From JACKFB01 sp041389525 (GTDB taxonomy: Bacteria > Myxococcota_A > UBA9042 > PHBI01 > JACKFB01), in assembly GCA_041389525.1 (NCBI GenBank), contig JAWKRR010000023.1, forward strand, positions 1 through 64,000: a stretch of DNA of 64,000 nucleotides. The letters run 5' to 3'. Below are positions 8,313 through 16,823 of this stretch, piece after piece. Within the stretch, counting starts at the first letter, position 1, and every line of letters starts with the position of its first letter. The notes beneath the pieces are model-generated. The model ran no database searches. It saw nothing but the letters and a program-made list of their open reading frames with translations, and was not told the DNA's origin. The translations under genes and the position numbers were made by a program.

Positions 8313-8529
8313 TACGTCAATGGCGTACCTCGGCTGGGCAGCGCATGGCGGGTCACGGCGTCCGCAGGAATTTCCCCCAATGGGTGGAAGTCGCCGAACT
8401 GCTGCAACCGAACCGCCCACGAAGCGGAAGTGCTCCGCGCCGAGCTGACAGAGCAAGGTGTGGCTCAGATATGAACCGCTGAGCAATCGAGCGGGCTAGG
8501 CGCCGACTCGCCGACTCGGCGGCTCGCGC

Positions 8530-9015
8530 CTACTTCGCGGCGCGCAGCGCCTCGACCGCGTCGACCAGCGAGGAGGCTTCGTCGTCGAGCTTCTGCCAGG
8601 CCGCGGCTACTGCGGCCTCGTCAGTGACGCCGGAGCCCTTGAGCATCATGCCGAAGGTGCGAGAGGCGCGCTGTAGCTCGGAGCGGTAGCGCTTGTAGGG
8701 CTTCTCCGACGGGTCGGGCTTTACGATCTCGCTGTAGATGCCTGCGAAGAAGGCGGCGGCGTTCGTCGCTTGGCCGCGCAGGTTGTTGCAGGCGCGGCAG
8801 GCGCCGCCGTCTCGCTGCTTCTCCATGTCGCTGGCCACCGCCTCGAAGCCGGCCACCAGCGCGTCGGCGCGGGCCGCGAGCTCAGGCAGCTTCTCGTGCG
8901 CGGCGGCCTTGTCGCCGTCCTGGCTCGACGCCGCGAGCGCTGTGGACGTGGCCAGGAGCCCGAAGGCGCCAATCAGAATCGGGAGGACGGCGAGACGAAG
9001 GGATCGCGCGATCAT
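8530..9015 (-). CDS. Small secreted helical CxxC protein
   Basis: A 161-residue protein with a clear signal peptide (MIARSLRLAVLPILIGAFGLLATSTALAA). The mature part looks all-helical, rich in Ala, Glu and Lys. It has one Cys pair, Cys73 and Cys76, in GACRACNN. The size and helical nature recall cytochrome c'/c556-like four-helix bundles, but the CxxC is followed by Asn rather than His and sits mid-protein, so heme attachment is doubtful; a disulfide or metal site is as likely. ATG with GAGGAG upstream. I do not recognise the family. Confidence 0.7.
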   Translation of the reverse strand: MIARSLRLAVLPILIGAFGLLATSTALAASSQDGDKAAAHEKLPELAARADALVAGFEAVASDMEKQRDGGACRACNNLRGQATNAAAFFAGIYSEIVKPDPSEKPYKRYRSELQRASRTFGMMLKGSGVTDEAAVAAAWQKLDDEASSLVDAVEALRAAK

Positions 9016-9193
9016 GGCTAGCTCCTCACACGTTGGGATACGGCCACGCCGGGTGCGCCGCTCCCCATCACACGGTCACCCTCCGCCATCTCTTGAGGTG
9101 GCTAGCCGCCGACCGAGGGCCCTCGGAGCCCGACACTGAAACCTGGGGGCGAATCCGGCGGGTGGTTGCCGGTCCGCCGGGGCCGTCTCGGCT

Positions 9194-9223
9194 TTGACAA
9201 TGCGTCGCCGGCGTCAGTATAGA
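9194..9223 (+). promoter_or_regulatory. Near-consensus sigma-70 promoter of the lip/bkd operon
   Basis: TTGACA (9194-9199), an 18-base spacer and TATAGA (9218-9223), 29 bases before the lipA start. The -35 box is perfect and the -10 matches four of six positions. A strong ribosome site (GGGAGG, 9239-9244) follows. It probably drives all seven genes to lipB, since no later gap exceeds 40 bases. Confidence 0.75.
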
Positions 9224-9252
9224 AGGGCCCGGCCGCGCGGGAGGCGCTCTCG

Positions 9253-10245
9253 ATGCCTAGATTCAGCGTCCACAATCGCCCGAGAGCGGTGCCAGGGTCG
9301 GCGGTCGCGGTGAAGCAGCGCGTGCCCAAGCCGAAGTGGCTGAAGGTTCCGGCGCCCGGCGGTCCTCGGTATGAGGCGATTCGGCAGCGGCTCGAGGGGC
9401 TGAACCTGCACACGGTCTGCCAGGAGGCTCAGTGCCCCAACATGGGGGAGTGCTGGGGCGGCGGGACCGCGACGATCATGCTGATGGGTGGCACCTGCAC
9501 CCGCGGATGCCGCTTCTGCGCGGTGGAGACGGGGCGACCGGGGCCGCTGGACCCGAACGAGCCCGAGAACACCGCCCGCGCGGTGGCCGCCATGGGCGTC
9601 GATTACATCGTCATCACCTCGGTGAATCGCGATGACCTGCCCGACGGCGGCGCCTACCACTTCGCCAAGACCGTGACGACGCTGCGCGCGCTGGCGCCGC
9701 AGGTCATGATCGAGGTGCTGGTGCCTGACTTTCAGGGCCGCATGGCCTCGGTCGACGCCCTCATCGAGGCCGGGCCCGAGGTCATCGCCCACAACGTCGA
9801 GACCGTGCCGCGGCTGAGCCGCCAGGTCCGCGACGCCCGCGCCAGCTTCGAGCAGTCCCTTGCGGTGCTGAACCACATCGACCAGGCCGGGAAGGGCAGG
9901 GGCCCTGGCGGCGTCGATATCCTGGCCAAGACCTCCATCATGATGGGGCTCGGCGAGACCGAGCCGGAGGTCCAGGAGGCTCTCGAACGCCTGCGCGAGG
10001 TCGGCACCGACGTCGTGACCTTCGGGCAGTACCTCCAGCCCAGCCCGAAACACCACGAGGTCGTCGAGTTCGTCACGCCCGAGGTGTTCGACGCCTGGGC
10101 TGAGCGCGCGATGGCGATGGGCTTCGTCTACGTCGCTTCGGGGCCGCTGGTGCGCTCGAGCTACCGGGCCGGCGAGTACTACCTGCGAGCGCATCTCGAG
10201 GCGGCCCGCGGCGTCGCGGTGGGCGAGGGCCACGGCCGCTCGTGA
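9253..10245 (+). CDS. lipA: Lipoyl synthase
   Basis: A 330-residue radical-SAM enzyme that inserts two sulfurs into octanoyl groups on lipoyl domains. Both iron-sulfur sites are intact: the auxiliary cluster Cys56, Cys61, Cys67 (CQEAQCPNMGEC) and the radical-SAM cluster Cys82, Cys86, Cys89 (CTRGCRFC). Other family blocks are VNRDDLPDGGA, HNVETVPRL, SIMMGLGE and FGQYLQPS. It is the first gene after a strong promoter and shares GTGA with the next gene. Its substrate, the E2 lipoyl domain, is encoded three genes downstream. Confidence 0.98.
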   Translation: MPRFSVHNRPRAVPGSAVAVKQRVPKPKWLKVPAPGGPRYEAIRQRLEGLNLHTVCQEAQCPNMGECWGGGTATIMLMGGTCTRGCRFCAVETGRPGPLDPNEPENTARAVAAMGVDYIVITSVNRDDLPDGGAYHFAKTVTTLRALAPQVMIEVLVPDFQGRMASVDALIEAGPEVIAHNVETVPRLSRQVRDARASFEQSLAVLNHIDQAGKGRGPGGVDILAKTSIMMGLGETEPEVQEALERLREVGTDVVTFGQYLQPSPKHHEVVEFVTPEVFDAWAERAMAMGFVYVASGPLVRSSYRAGEYYLRAHLEAARGVAVGEGHGRS

Positions 10246-11228
10246 AGGCTCCGCGCGCGAAGAAGGCGAAGGCCGCGGTCGCGCCGGAGCCGGGCGCTGC
10301 GGACGCCGCTGCCGACTCGGCCGAAGCAGCACAGCCCGAGATCCCTCGCGCCCGCATCGTCGGGCTCCTGCGCGAAGCCCGCGCCCTCGAAGAGCTGCTG
10401 GAGCGCCTCGCCGACGCCGGCCGCATCGGCACCACCCGACCCGCGGGCGACGCGCGCACGGCCATGATCGGCGCGGGCATCGCGCTCCAGCCCGGCGACC
10501 TGCTCTTCGGCACCGCCCGCGACCTGCCCGCAGCCCTCGCCCGCGGCGCCAACCTCGAGCTCGTGCTGCGCCAAGCCTTCGCCGTCAGCGGCGACCCGGC
10601 GCTGGGCCGCGGGCTCCCCGGCGCGCTCCAGGACGCCTCCCTGGGCCTGCGCCTGGGCGACGGCGGCGCCGCCAACCACCTCGTCCACGCCGCCGGGTTC
10701 GGCCACGCCGCACGCATCCGCCGCGAGCCCCGCGTCGCCGTCGCCCTCTTCGGCAGCGCCGCCCAAGCCCAAGGCGACGTGCACGCCGCCCTCGGCTTCG
10801 CCGCCGTCTACAAGTCCCAGACCATCTTCGTCGCCCGCGGGCCTATCGAGGACGAACTGTGGCTCGACGAGATAGGCGACGCCTGGGGAATTCGGGCGGT
10901 CCGCGCGGCCGGAGACGACGCCGGCGCGGTCTACGCCGCCGTCGCTGAAGCCCGCGCCCGGGCCGTCTGCGGCGAGGGGCCCACCGTCATCGACGCGCGC
11001 CTCTGCACCCCCGCACAGCCCGTCGACGAGCGGATATTCCGCGACTCGCAGGTCCAAGACGCCGCCGCCCTGGCTACCGTTGCCGCGGACATCCGGCGCC
11101 GCCTCACCGAGGCCCGCGCGGCCGCCGAGTCCGCCGTCCCCATCTCCGAAGCCACCCTCCCGACCGAGGTGTTCGCCGTCGCGCCATGGTTCTTGGCCCG
11201 CCGAACCCCGACGGAGCGCGCCCCATGA
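10242..11228 (+). CDS. Degenerate E1-alpha-like subunit (TPP motif lost)
   Basis: A 328-residue protein with the fold signature of 2-oxoacid dehydrogenase E1-alpha: an acidic/Ala-rich N-terminus (1-35), LLREARALEELLERLADAGR, GIALQPGDLLFGTARD and a Rossmann-like part with GDVHAALGFAAVYKSQTIFV. Where active E1-alpha has GDG and NN for Mg2+/TPP binding, this protein has GSA (171-173) and RG (199-200). It also lacks the Ser/Thr-rich phosphorylation-loop sequence. It is therefore probably catalytically dead and may be a structural or regulatory partner. It starts with GTG overlapping lipA and overlaps E1-beta by ATGA, so its expression is tied to the complex. The true E1-alpha is at 13540. Confidence 0.75.
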   Translation: MKAPRAKKAKAAVAPEPGAADAAADSAEAAQPEIPRARIVGLLREARALEELLERLADAGRIGTTRPAGDARTAMIGAGIALQPGDLLFGTARDLPAALARGANLELVLRQAFAVSGDPALGRGLPGALQDASLGLRLGDGGAANHLVHAAGFGHAARIRREPRVAVALFGSAAQAQGDVHAALGFAAVYKSQTIFVARGPIEDELWLDEIGDAWGIRAVRAAGDDAGAVYAAVAEARARAVCGEGPTVIDARLCTPAQPVDERIFRDSQVQDAAALATVAADIRRRLTEARAAAESAVPISEATLPTEVFAVAPWFLARRTPTERAP

Positions 11229-12199
11229 GAACCCTCAACCTCGTCCAAGCGGTCAACGAGGCCCTGGACATCGCCCTGGGCGCCGATGACGACGTCGTGC
11301 TGCTCGGCGAAGACATCGGGCGCTTCGGCGGCGTCTTTCGCGCCACGGCGGGGCTGCGCGACCGCTACGGCGAAGACCGCGTCATCGACACGCCGCTCAG
11401 CGAGGCCGGCATCATCGGGACCGCCGTCGGCATGGCCCTCTACGGCCTCAAGCCCGTGCCCGAGATCCAGTTCTCCGACTTCATCTACCCGGGCTTCGAC
11501 CACATCGTGAATGAGCTGGCCAAGTACCGGTATCGCTCCGGCGGCCAGTTCCCGTGCCCGGTGACCATCCGAACCCCCGTCGGCGGCGGCATCCGCGGCG
11601 GCCACTACCACTCCCAGAGCCCCGAGGCCTACTTCATCCACACGCCGGGCCTCGTGGTGGTCTGCCCCTCCACGCCGCGCGACGCCAAAGGCTTGCTGCT
11701 GGCCAGTATCCGCTCGCCGGACCCGGTGCTCTTCTTAGAACCCAAGCCGATCTACCGAAAGGCCGTCGGCGAGGTCCCCGAGGGCGACTACGAGGTCCCG
11801 CTGGGCCAAGCGCGCGTGGTCCGCGAGGGCGGCGACATCACGCTGATCGCCTGGGGCGCCATGGTCTCGCTGTGCGAGGAGGCCGCCGCCCGCATCGCGC
11901 CCAGCGGCGTCGAGTGCACCATCGTCGACCCGCGCACCCTGTGGCCCCTGGACATCGACACCATCGTCGACGCCGTCACCGCCACCGGCCGCTGCGTCAT
12001 CGTCCACGAGGCCCCGCAGAGCTGCGGCTTCGGCGCCGAGCTCGTCGCCCTCATCCAGAAGCGCTGCTTCCTGCACCTCGAAGCCCCGCTCGAGCGCGTC
12101 ACCGGCTGGGACACGCCGTTCCCTTACACCCTCGAGCACGCCTACCTGCCCAGCGTGGAGCGCGTGCTGCAAGCCGTCGAGGCGACCATCGCGTTCTGA
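11225..12199 (+). CDS. Branched-chain 2-oxoacid dehydrogenase E1 beta subunit
   Basis: A 324-residue E1-beta that forms the alpha2beta2 decarboxylase of the complex. Signatures: VVLLGEDIGRFGGVFRAT with the TPP-contacting Glu, TPLSEAGIIGTAVGMA, EIQFSDFIYPGFDHIVNEL, GGGIRGGHYHSQSPEAYF and PGLVVVCPSTPRDAKGLL. The HYHSQSPEA form is typical of branched-chain E1-beta proteins. The ATG at 11225 overlaps the preceding stop; the 13 codons upstream read the previous gene in another frame. The nearest full catalytic partner is E1-alpha at 13540, two genes on. Confidence 0.93.
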   Translation: MRTLNLVQAVNEALDIALGADDDVVLLGEDIGRFGGVFRATAGLRDRYGEDRVIDTPLSEAGIIGTAVGMALYGLKPVPEIQFSDFIYPGFDHIVNELAKYRYRSGGQFPCPVTIRTPVGGGIRGGHYHSQSPEAYFIHTPGLVVVCPSTPRDAKGLLLASIRSPDPVLFLEPKPIYRKAVGEVPEGDYEVPLGQARVVREGGDITLIAWGAMVSLCEEAAARIAPSGVECTIVDPRTLWPLDIDTIVDAVTATGRCVIVHEAPQSCGFGAELVALIQKRCFLHLEAPLERVTGWDTPFPYTLEHAYLPSVERVLQAVEATIAF

Positions 12200-12237
12200 T
12201 TCCACGTGAGTCGTGGGCCCGCCCCCGGAGTATTTCG

Positions 12238-13543
12238 ATGCGCTACGAGTTCAAGTTGCCCGACCTGGCCGAGGGCATGGTCGAGGGTGAGATCGTCGGA
12301 TGGCTCGTGGCCCCGGGCGACGTCGTCATCCCCGAGCAGCCCATGGTCGAGGTGATGACCGACAAGGCCACGGTGGTCATCTCGAGCCCGCGACCGGGCA
12401 AGGTCCTGGAGCTGAGCTACCAGTCCGGGGACTTGGCGCCCGTCGGGACCACCCTCTTCGTGCTCGAGGTCGAGGCCGGCGCGGGCGAAGACACCGAGCC
12501 CGCCGCCAGCCCTGTGCCCGTCGCCGCCGCGCCCGCACCGGCTACGAAAACCGAGGCGGCACCTGCCTATTCGGCCGCCGCTCCCCGCGCCGCCGACGCC
12601 CCCGCGACCGTCCCACGCGGCGCCGGCAAGTCCGTCGCCACCCCGGCCACCCGCCGCCTCGCCCGCGAGCTAGGCGTCGACATCGGTCAGGTCGAGGGCA
12701 CGGGCCCCGGCGGCCGCATCAGCCCCGAGGACGTCCGCGCCTTCGTCGAGGGCCACACCCGCCGCGAGGCCGCCGCCCCGGTCTCCGCCGCCACCGCCCA
12801 AGCCATGGTGCCTCAGAGGGCGCCGCGCCACCGGCGAGGAGTCCGAGACCCGCACGCCGCTCCGTGGCCTCCGCCGCGCCATCCACGACACCATGGCGCG
12901 CTCCAAGCGCACGGCCGCCCACTTCACCTACGTGGAGGAGGTCGACTGCACCAACCTCGTGCTGGCCCGTGAGCGCCTCAAAGCCGCCGCCGACGCCGCC
13001 GGGGTGCGCCTGAGCTACTTGCCCTTCATCGCCAAGGCGTCGCTGCTGGCCCTGCGCGCCTTCCCCAAGATGAACGCGACCATGGACGACGCCGCCGGCG
13101 AGTTCGTGCAGTGGGGCCACCACCATCTGGGCATCGCGGCGGCCACCGACGGCGGCCTCACGGTCCCGGTCATCCGCTTCGCCAGCGACCTGACCCTCAT
13201 CGAGCTCTCGGCCCGGGTCGTCGACCTCTCCGACAAGGCCCGCCGCGGCCGCCTCAGCCCGGAAGAGGCCCGCGGCTCGACCTTCACCATCACCAGCCTG
13301 GGCAAGATCGGCGGCCTCTTCGCGACCCCCATCATCAACCACCCCGAGGTCGCCATCTTGGGCATCCACAAGATGGAGCCGCGCGCCGTGGTCCGCGACG
13401 GGCAGATCGTCGCGCGCCAGATGATGAACATCAGCCTCAGCTTCGACCACCGCGTCATCGACGGCCACGAGGGCGCGGCCTTCGCGCAGCGCATCAAGAC
13501 CTACCTCGAAGACCCCGACCTGATGCTGCTGGAGATGCGGTGA
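12238..13543 (+). pseudogene. Dihydrolipoyl acyltransferase E2, frameshifted
   Basis: The E2 core of the complex, read in two frames. The first part (from ATG 12238) has a lipoyl domain with the modified Lys in VMTDKATV, an Ala/Pro linker and a peripheral-subunit-binding domain (ATPATRRLARELGVDIGQVE). After about position 12812 the homology continues in the next frame (TGEESETRTPLRGLRRAIHD, then the catalytic domain with KIGGLFATPII and the active-site motif SFDHRVIDG). One extra base or two missing bases between about 12812 and 12832 explains this. Both halves are otherwise well conserved, so it may be a sequencing error rather than a dead gene; a living complex would need the intact form. 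Confidence 0.85.
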
Positions 13544-14667
13544 GCGCGGCGCGCAAGAAGCCGGCGAATCCCCAGGCGGCACCTCGCCAAATCCTCGATG
13601 AGGACGGCCACCTCGTCGCCGGCGCCAGCGTGCCCGAGGGGCTGGGCGACGACGACCTGCGCGAGCTTTACCGCCTGATGCTGCGCCAGCGCCTGCTCGA
13701 CGACCTGATGCTGACCCTGCAACGCCAAGGACGCATCGGCTTCTACGGCCCGGCGACCGGCCAGGAGGCGGCGGTCTTCGGCTCGGGCAAGGCGTTGGCC
13801 CCCGGCGACTGGGTGCTGCCGGCCCTGCGCGAGGGCGGCGTGGCGCTGATGCGCGGTTATCCCCTGCGCGACTACCTGGCCCAGTGCTTCGGCAACGCCC
13901 TGGACCTGACCCACGGCCGCCAGATGCCGTGCCACTACGGCAGCCGCGCGCAGAACCAGCCCACCCTGTCCTCGCCCATCGGCACCCAGCTTCCCCACGC
14001 GACCGGCGTGGCCTGGGCCATGAAGCTCAAGCGCGCCGACACCATCGCCATCGGCTACCTGGGCGACGGCGCCACCAGCGAGAACGACTTCCACACGGCC
14101 CTCGACTTCGCCGGCCGCTTCACGCTCCCGGTGGTCTTCTTCTGCCAGAATAACCAGTGGGCCATCAGCGTGCCGGTCAGCGGCCAGACCGCCGCGAAGT
14201 CCCTGGCCGACAAGGCGCGCGCCTATCGCATGCCCGGCGTGCAGGTCGACGGCAACGACGTGCTGGCGGTCTACGCGACGACCCGCGAGGCCCGCGCCCG
14301 CGCCGTCGCTGGCGAAGGCCCCACCTTCATCGAGGCCCTGACCTGGCGCATGGGCGCCCACTCGACCAGCGACGACCCCACGCGCTACCGCGACGAGTCG
14401 GTCACCGAGCAATGGAAAGCCCGAGATCCCATCCTCCGCCTGGGCCGCTTCCTGGTGGCCCAGCGCCTGTCGACCGAGCGCGATCTCGAGCTGTTGCGCG
14501 AGGCCCAAGGCCGCGAGATCCGCGAGGTCCTGGCCGAGGTCGAGGCCGCCTCGCCCATGGTCGCGCTGCACACCATGTTCGATGACGTCTACGCGGTCCG
14601 CCCGCCCCACCTCGAGGCCCAGGCCGCCGAGGCCGAGACCTTCGGAATCCCCACCCCTCCGCACTGA
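13540..14667 (+). CDS. Branched-chain 2-oxoacid dehydrogenase E1 alpha subunit
   Basis: A 375-residue TPP-dependent decarboxylase subunit with intact cofactor motif: GDG (175-177) in GYLGDGATSENDF and NN (204-205) in FCQNNQWAIS. The branched-chain type is shown by GFYGPATGQEA, MPCHYGSRAQNQPTLSSPIG, the phosphorylation-loop region GAHSTSDDPTRYR, and WKARDPILRL. GTG 13540 overlaps the E2 stop. With E1-beta and E2 it converts branched 2-oxoacids (from Val, Leu, Ile) to acyl-CoAs, which in this kind of bacterium feed iso-fatty-acid synthesis. Confidence 0.95.
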   Translation: MSAARKKPANPQAAPRQILDEDGHLVAGASVPEGLGDDDLRELYRLMLRQRLLDDLMLTLQRQGRIGFYGPATGQEAAVFGSGKALAPGDWVLPALREGGVALMRGYPLRDYLAQCFGNALDLTHGRQMPCHYGSRAQNQPTLSSPIGTQLPHATGVAWAMKLKRADTIAIGYLGDGATSENDFHTALDFAGRFTLPVVFFCQNNQWAISVPVSGQTAAKSLADKARAYRMPGVQVDGNDVLAVYATTREARARAVAGEGPTFIEALTWRMGAHSTSDDPTRYRDESVTEQWKARDPILRLGRFLVAQRLSTERDLELLREAQGREIREVLAEVEAASPMVALHTMFDDVYAVRPPHLEAQAAEAETFGIPTPPH

Positions 14668-14677
14668 GAACAGCCTG

Positions 14678-16105
14678 ATGGCAGCTACCTCAAAGACGAT
14701 CGAGACTCAGACCGTCGTCATCGGTGCGGGGCCGGCCGGCTACGTCGCGGCGATCCGCCTGGGTCAGCTTGGTGTCTCGGCGGTCCTGGTCGACAAGGGC
14801 GAGCTTGGCGGGACCTGCTTGAACGTCGGTTGCATCCCGTCGAAGGCGCTGATCTCGGCCTCGAAGCTGGTCCAGCAGATGAGCGACGCCGAGGTCATGG
14901 GCATCACCTGCGAGGGCGTGCGCGTCGATCTTGGGCAGATGATGCGTTGGAAGGACGGAATCGTCGGCAAGCTGACCGGCGGCGTGGCGCAGCTCGTCAA
15001 AGGGCAGGGCGGGACGATTCTGCGCGGGCGGGCGACCTTCGAGGGGCCGACGACCCTGCGCGTGGACGGCCCCGAGGGCGCGCAGACGCTGCGCTTTGAA
15101 CACGCGATCATCGCGACGGGCTCGGTGCCGTCGTCGATCCCGGGCTTCGAGTTCGACGGGCGGCACGTGGTCAGCTCGACGGAGGCGCTGGCGTGGACCA
15201 CGGCGCCCAAACGCCTGGTCGTCATTGGCGGAGGCTACATTGGCATGGAGCTGGGCGGCGTGTGGCAGCGCCTCGGCAGCGAGGTGACGGTGGTCGAGTT
15301 CGAGGACCGAGTGCTGCCCGGCTTCGACAAGGACCTCGCGCGGCCGGTGGTCAAGCGCTTCCAGGCCCAGGGCGGGACGCTGATGACAAGCACGCGCGCC
15401 CGGGGCTTCCGCGCGGTCAAGGGCGGGGTCGAGGTCGAGGTCGAGTCGCGAAAAGACAGCAAACGCCAGACGATCTCGGCCGATGTCATCCTGCTCACGG
15501 TGGGGCGGCGGCCGCTGTCGGCGGGGCTGGGGCTGGAGAAGGCCGGGGTGGCCATCGACGCCAAGGGCTTCATCGCCGTGGACGGGGCGCAGCGGACCAA
15601 TGTCAGCCACATCTTCGCGGTGGGCGACGTGGCCGGCGAGCCCATGCTGGCGCACAAGGGCTCGAAGGAGGGCGAGGTGGCCGCCGAGGTCATCGCCGGC
15701 CGCCCGTCGGCCTTCGACGTCGCGTCGGTGCCCGCGGTGGTCTTCACCGACCCGGAGATCGCGACGGTGGGCATGGCCGAGGGCGAGGCCAAGGCCGCCG
15801 GCTTCGTGCCCAAGGTGGCTCGCTTCTCGTTCGCGGCGAATGGGCGGGCGCTCTCGCTCAACGACGCGGAGGGGTTTGTGCGGCTGGTGGCCTGCTCGGA
15901 GACCGGGCGGCTCTTGGGCGCGCAGATCGTCGGGCCGGAGGCGTCGAACCTCATCGCCGAGCTCGGCCTCGCCATCGAGATGGGGGCGCTGGTCAGCGAC
16001 GTGGGGCTGACGATTCACGCCCACCCGACCCTGGCTGAGGCGGTCATGGAGGCGGCGAACGCGGTCGGTGGACACGCGATCCACGCGCCGCCCGCCCGCG
16101 GATGA
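14678..16105 (+). CDS. lpdA: Dihydrolipoyl dehydrogenase (E3)
   Basis: A 475-residue FAD enzyme that reoxidises the dihydrolipoyl arm of E2 with NAD+. It has the FAD site VVIGAGPAGYVAAIRLGQLG, the redox disulfide Cys47/Cys52 in GGTCLNVGCIPSKAL, the NAD site VVIGGGYIGMELG, the second FAD motif FAVGDVAGEPMLAHKGSKEG and the catalytic His in IHAHPTLAE. The ATG at 14678 gives the standard N-terminus; 32 codons of open frame upstream belong to the E1-alpha region. It begins 10 bases after E1-alpha and overlaps lipB (ATGA). Confidence 0.97.
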   Translation: MAATSKTIETQTVVIGAGPAGYVAAIRLGQLGVSAVLVDKGELGGTCLNVGCIPSKALISASKLVQQMSDAEVMGITCEGVRVDLGQMMRWKDGIVGKLTGGVAQLVKGQGGTILRGRATFEGPTTLRVDGPEGAQTLRFEHAIIATGSVPSSIPGFEFDGRHVVSSTEALAWTTAPKRLVVIGGGYIGMELGGVWQRLGSEVTVVEFEDRVLPGFDKDLARPVVKRFQAQGGTLMTSTRARGFRAVKGGVEVEVESRKDSKRQTISADVILLTVGRRPLSAGLGLEKAGVAIDAKGFIAVDGAQRTNVSHIFAVGDVAGEPMLAHKGSKEGEVAAEVIAGRPSAFDVASVPAVVFTDPEIATVGMAEGEAKAAGFVPKVARFSFAANGRALSLNDAEGFVRLVACSETGRLLGAQIVGPEASNLIAELGLAIEMGALVSDVGLTIHAHPTLAEAVMEAANAVGGHAIHAPPARG

Positions 16106-16785
16106 GCCAGTCCGCGCCTCGCTATCTGAAGGTGAGGGATCTCGGGCTGTGCGGCTACGAAGAGGCGCTGGCCATCCAGCAGGCGCTGGTGGCCGCGCGG
16201 CAGCGGGGGGAGGGCGTCGACACGCTGCTCTTCGTCGAGCACCCGCCGGTCTTCACGGTGGGGCGGCGGCGGACGGCGCGGGCGAACGTCCTGGAGGCCG
16301 GCGACACGCCGGTGGTCGAGGTCAGCCGCGGTGGCGACGTGACCTGGCACGGGCCGGGGCAGCTCGTCGGCTACCCCATCCTGGCGCTGGCGCCGGACGA
16401 GCGCGACCTGCACCGCACGCTGCGGCGCCTCGAGGACGCGATCATCGCCGCGTTGGCCGACGTGCTGGGTGCGGCCGGGCGGCGGGCGCGGCGGCGCGAG
16501 GGCTACACCGGCGTGTGGTGTGACGAGAAGAAGATCGCCAGCTTGGGAGTGGCGGTGCAGGGCTGGGTGACCTTTCACGGGTTCGCCCTGAACGTGGACC
16601 CCGATCTGGCATGGTTTCAGCGCATCAACCCGTGCGGCCTGGAGTCCCAGGTGATGGGCTCGCTGGCCTCCCTCGGCGCGCCGATCCCGCCCGCCGCGGA
16701 CCTGCGCCAGCACCTAGCCGCCGCGGTGGCCCACGCGTTTGAGCGCGAGCTGCTCCCAGACGCAGAAACGCCCGAAGAACGTTAG
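16102..16785 (+). CDS. lipB: Octanoyl-ACP:protein octanoyltransferase
   Basis: A 227-residue enzyme that moves octanoate from acyl carrier protein to lipoyl domains, the step before LipA. Visible are VGRRRTARANV, SRGGDVTWHGPGQLVGYPI, the catalytic Lys144 in EKKIASLGV and the acyl-thioester Cys178 in NPCGLESQVMGS. It starts inside the lpdA stop (ATGA). Together with lipA at the head of the operon it supplies the cofactor for the dehydrogenase encoded between them. Its stop codon lies inside the terminator hairpin. Confidence 0.96.
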   Translation: MSQSAPRYLKVRDLGLCGYEEALAIQQALVAARQRGEGVDTLLFVEHPPVFTVGRRRTARANVLEAGDTPVVEVSRGGDVTWHGPGQLVGYPILALAPDERDLHRTLRRLEDAIIAALADVLGAAGRRARRREGYTGVWCDEKKIASLGVAVQGWVTFHGFALNVDPDLAWFQRINPCGLESQVMGSLASLGAPIPPAADLRQHLAAAVAHAFERELLPDAETPEER

Positions 16786-16799
16786 CTCTCCGGGCGTTT
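16766..16799. terminator. Bidirectional hairpin between lipB and fusA
   Basis: AAACGCCCG (16766-16774) and CGGGCGTTT (16791-16799) form a perfect 9-base stem around a 16-base loop. Because the stem ends in A and T runs it can act as an intrinsic terminator on both strands, ending the lip/bkd operon and the convergent fusA transcript. The lipB stop (16783-16785) is in the loop. Confidence 0.7.
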
Positions 16800-16823
16800 G
16801 CTGCGGTCGTGCGGCGACTCGGC

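Noticed and set aside
8002..8482. Plus-strand open frames across the toxin gene
   Set aside because: They are shadows of brnT and its upstream region with no ribosome site and no similarity I can recognise.
8293..8529. A prophage or integration remnant near the toxin-antitoxin pair
   Set aside because: No integrase, no direct repeats around the pair and no tRNA; composition is like the surroundings.
9016..9193. Riboswitch or T-box before lipA
   Set aside because: I see no conserved aptamer pattern; only the sigma-70 promoter and ribosome site are clear.
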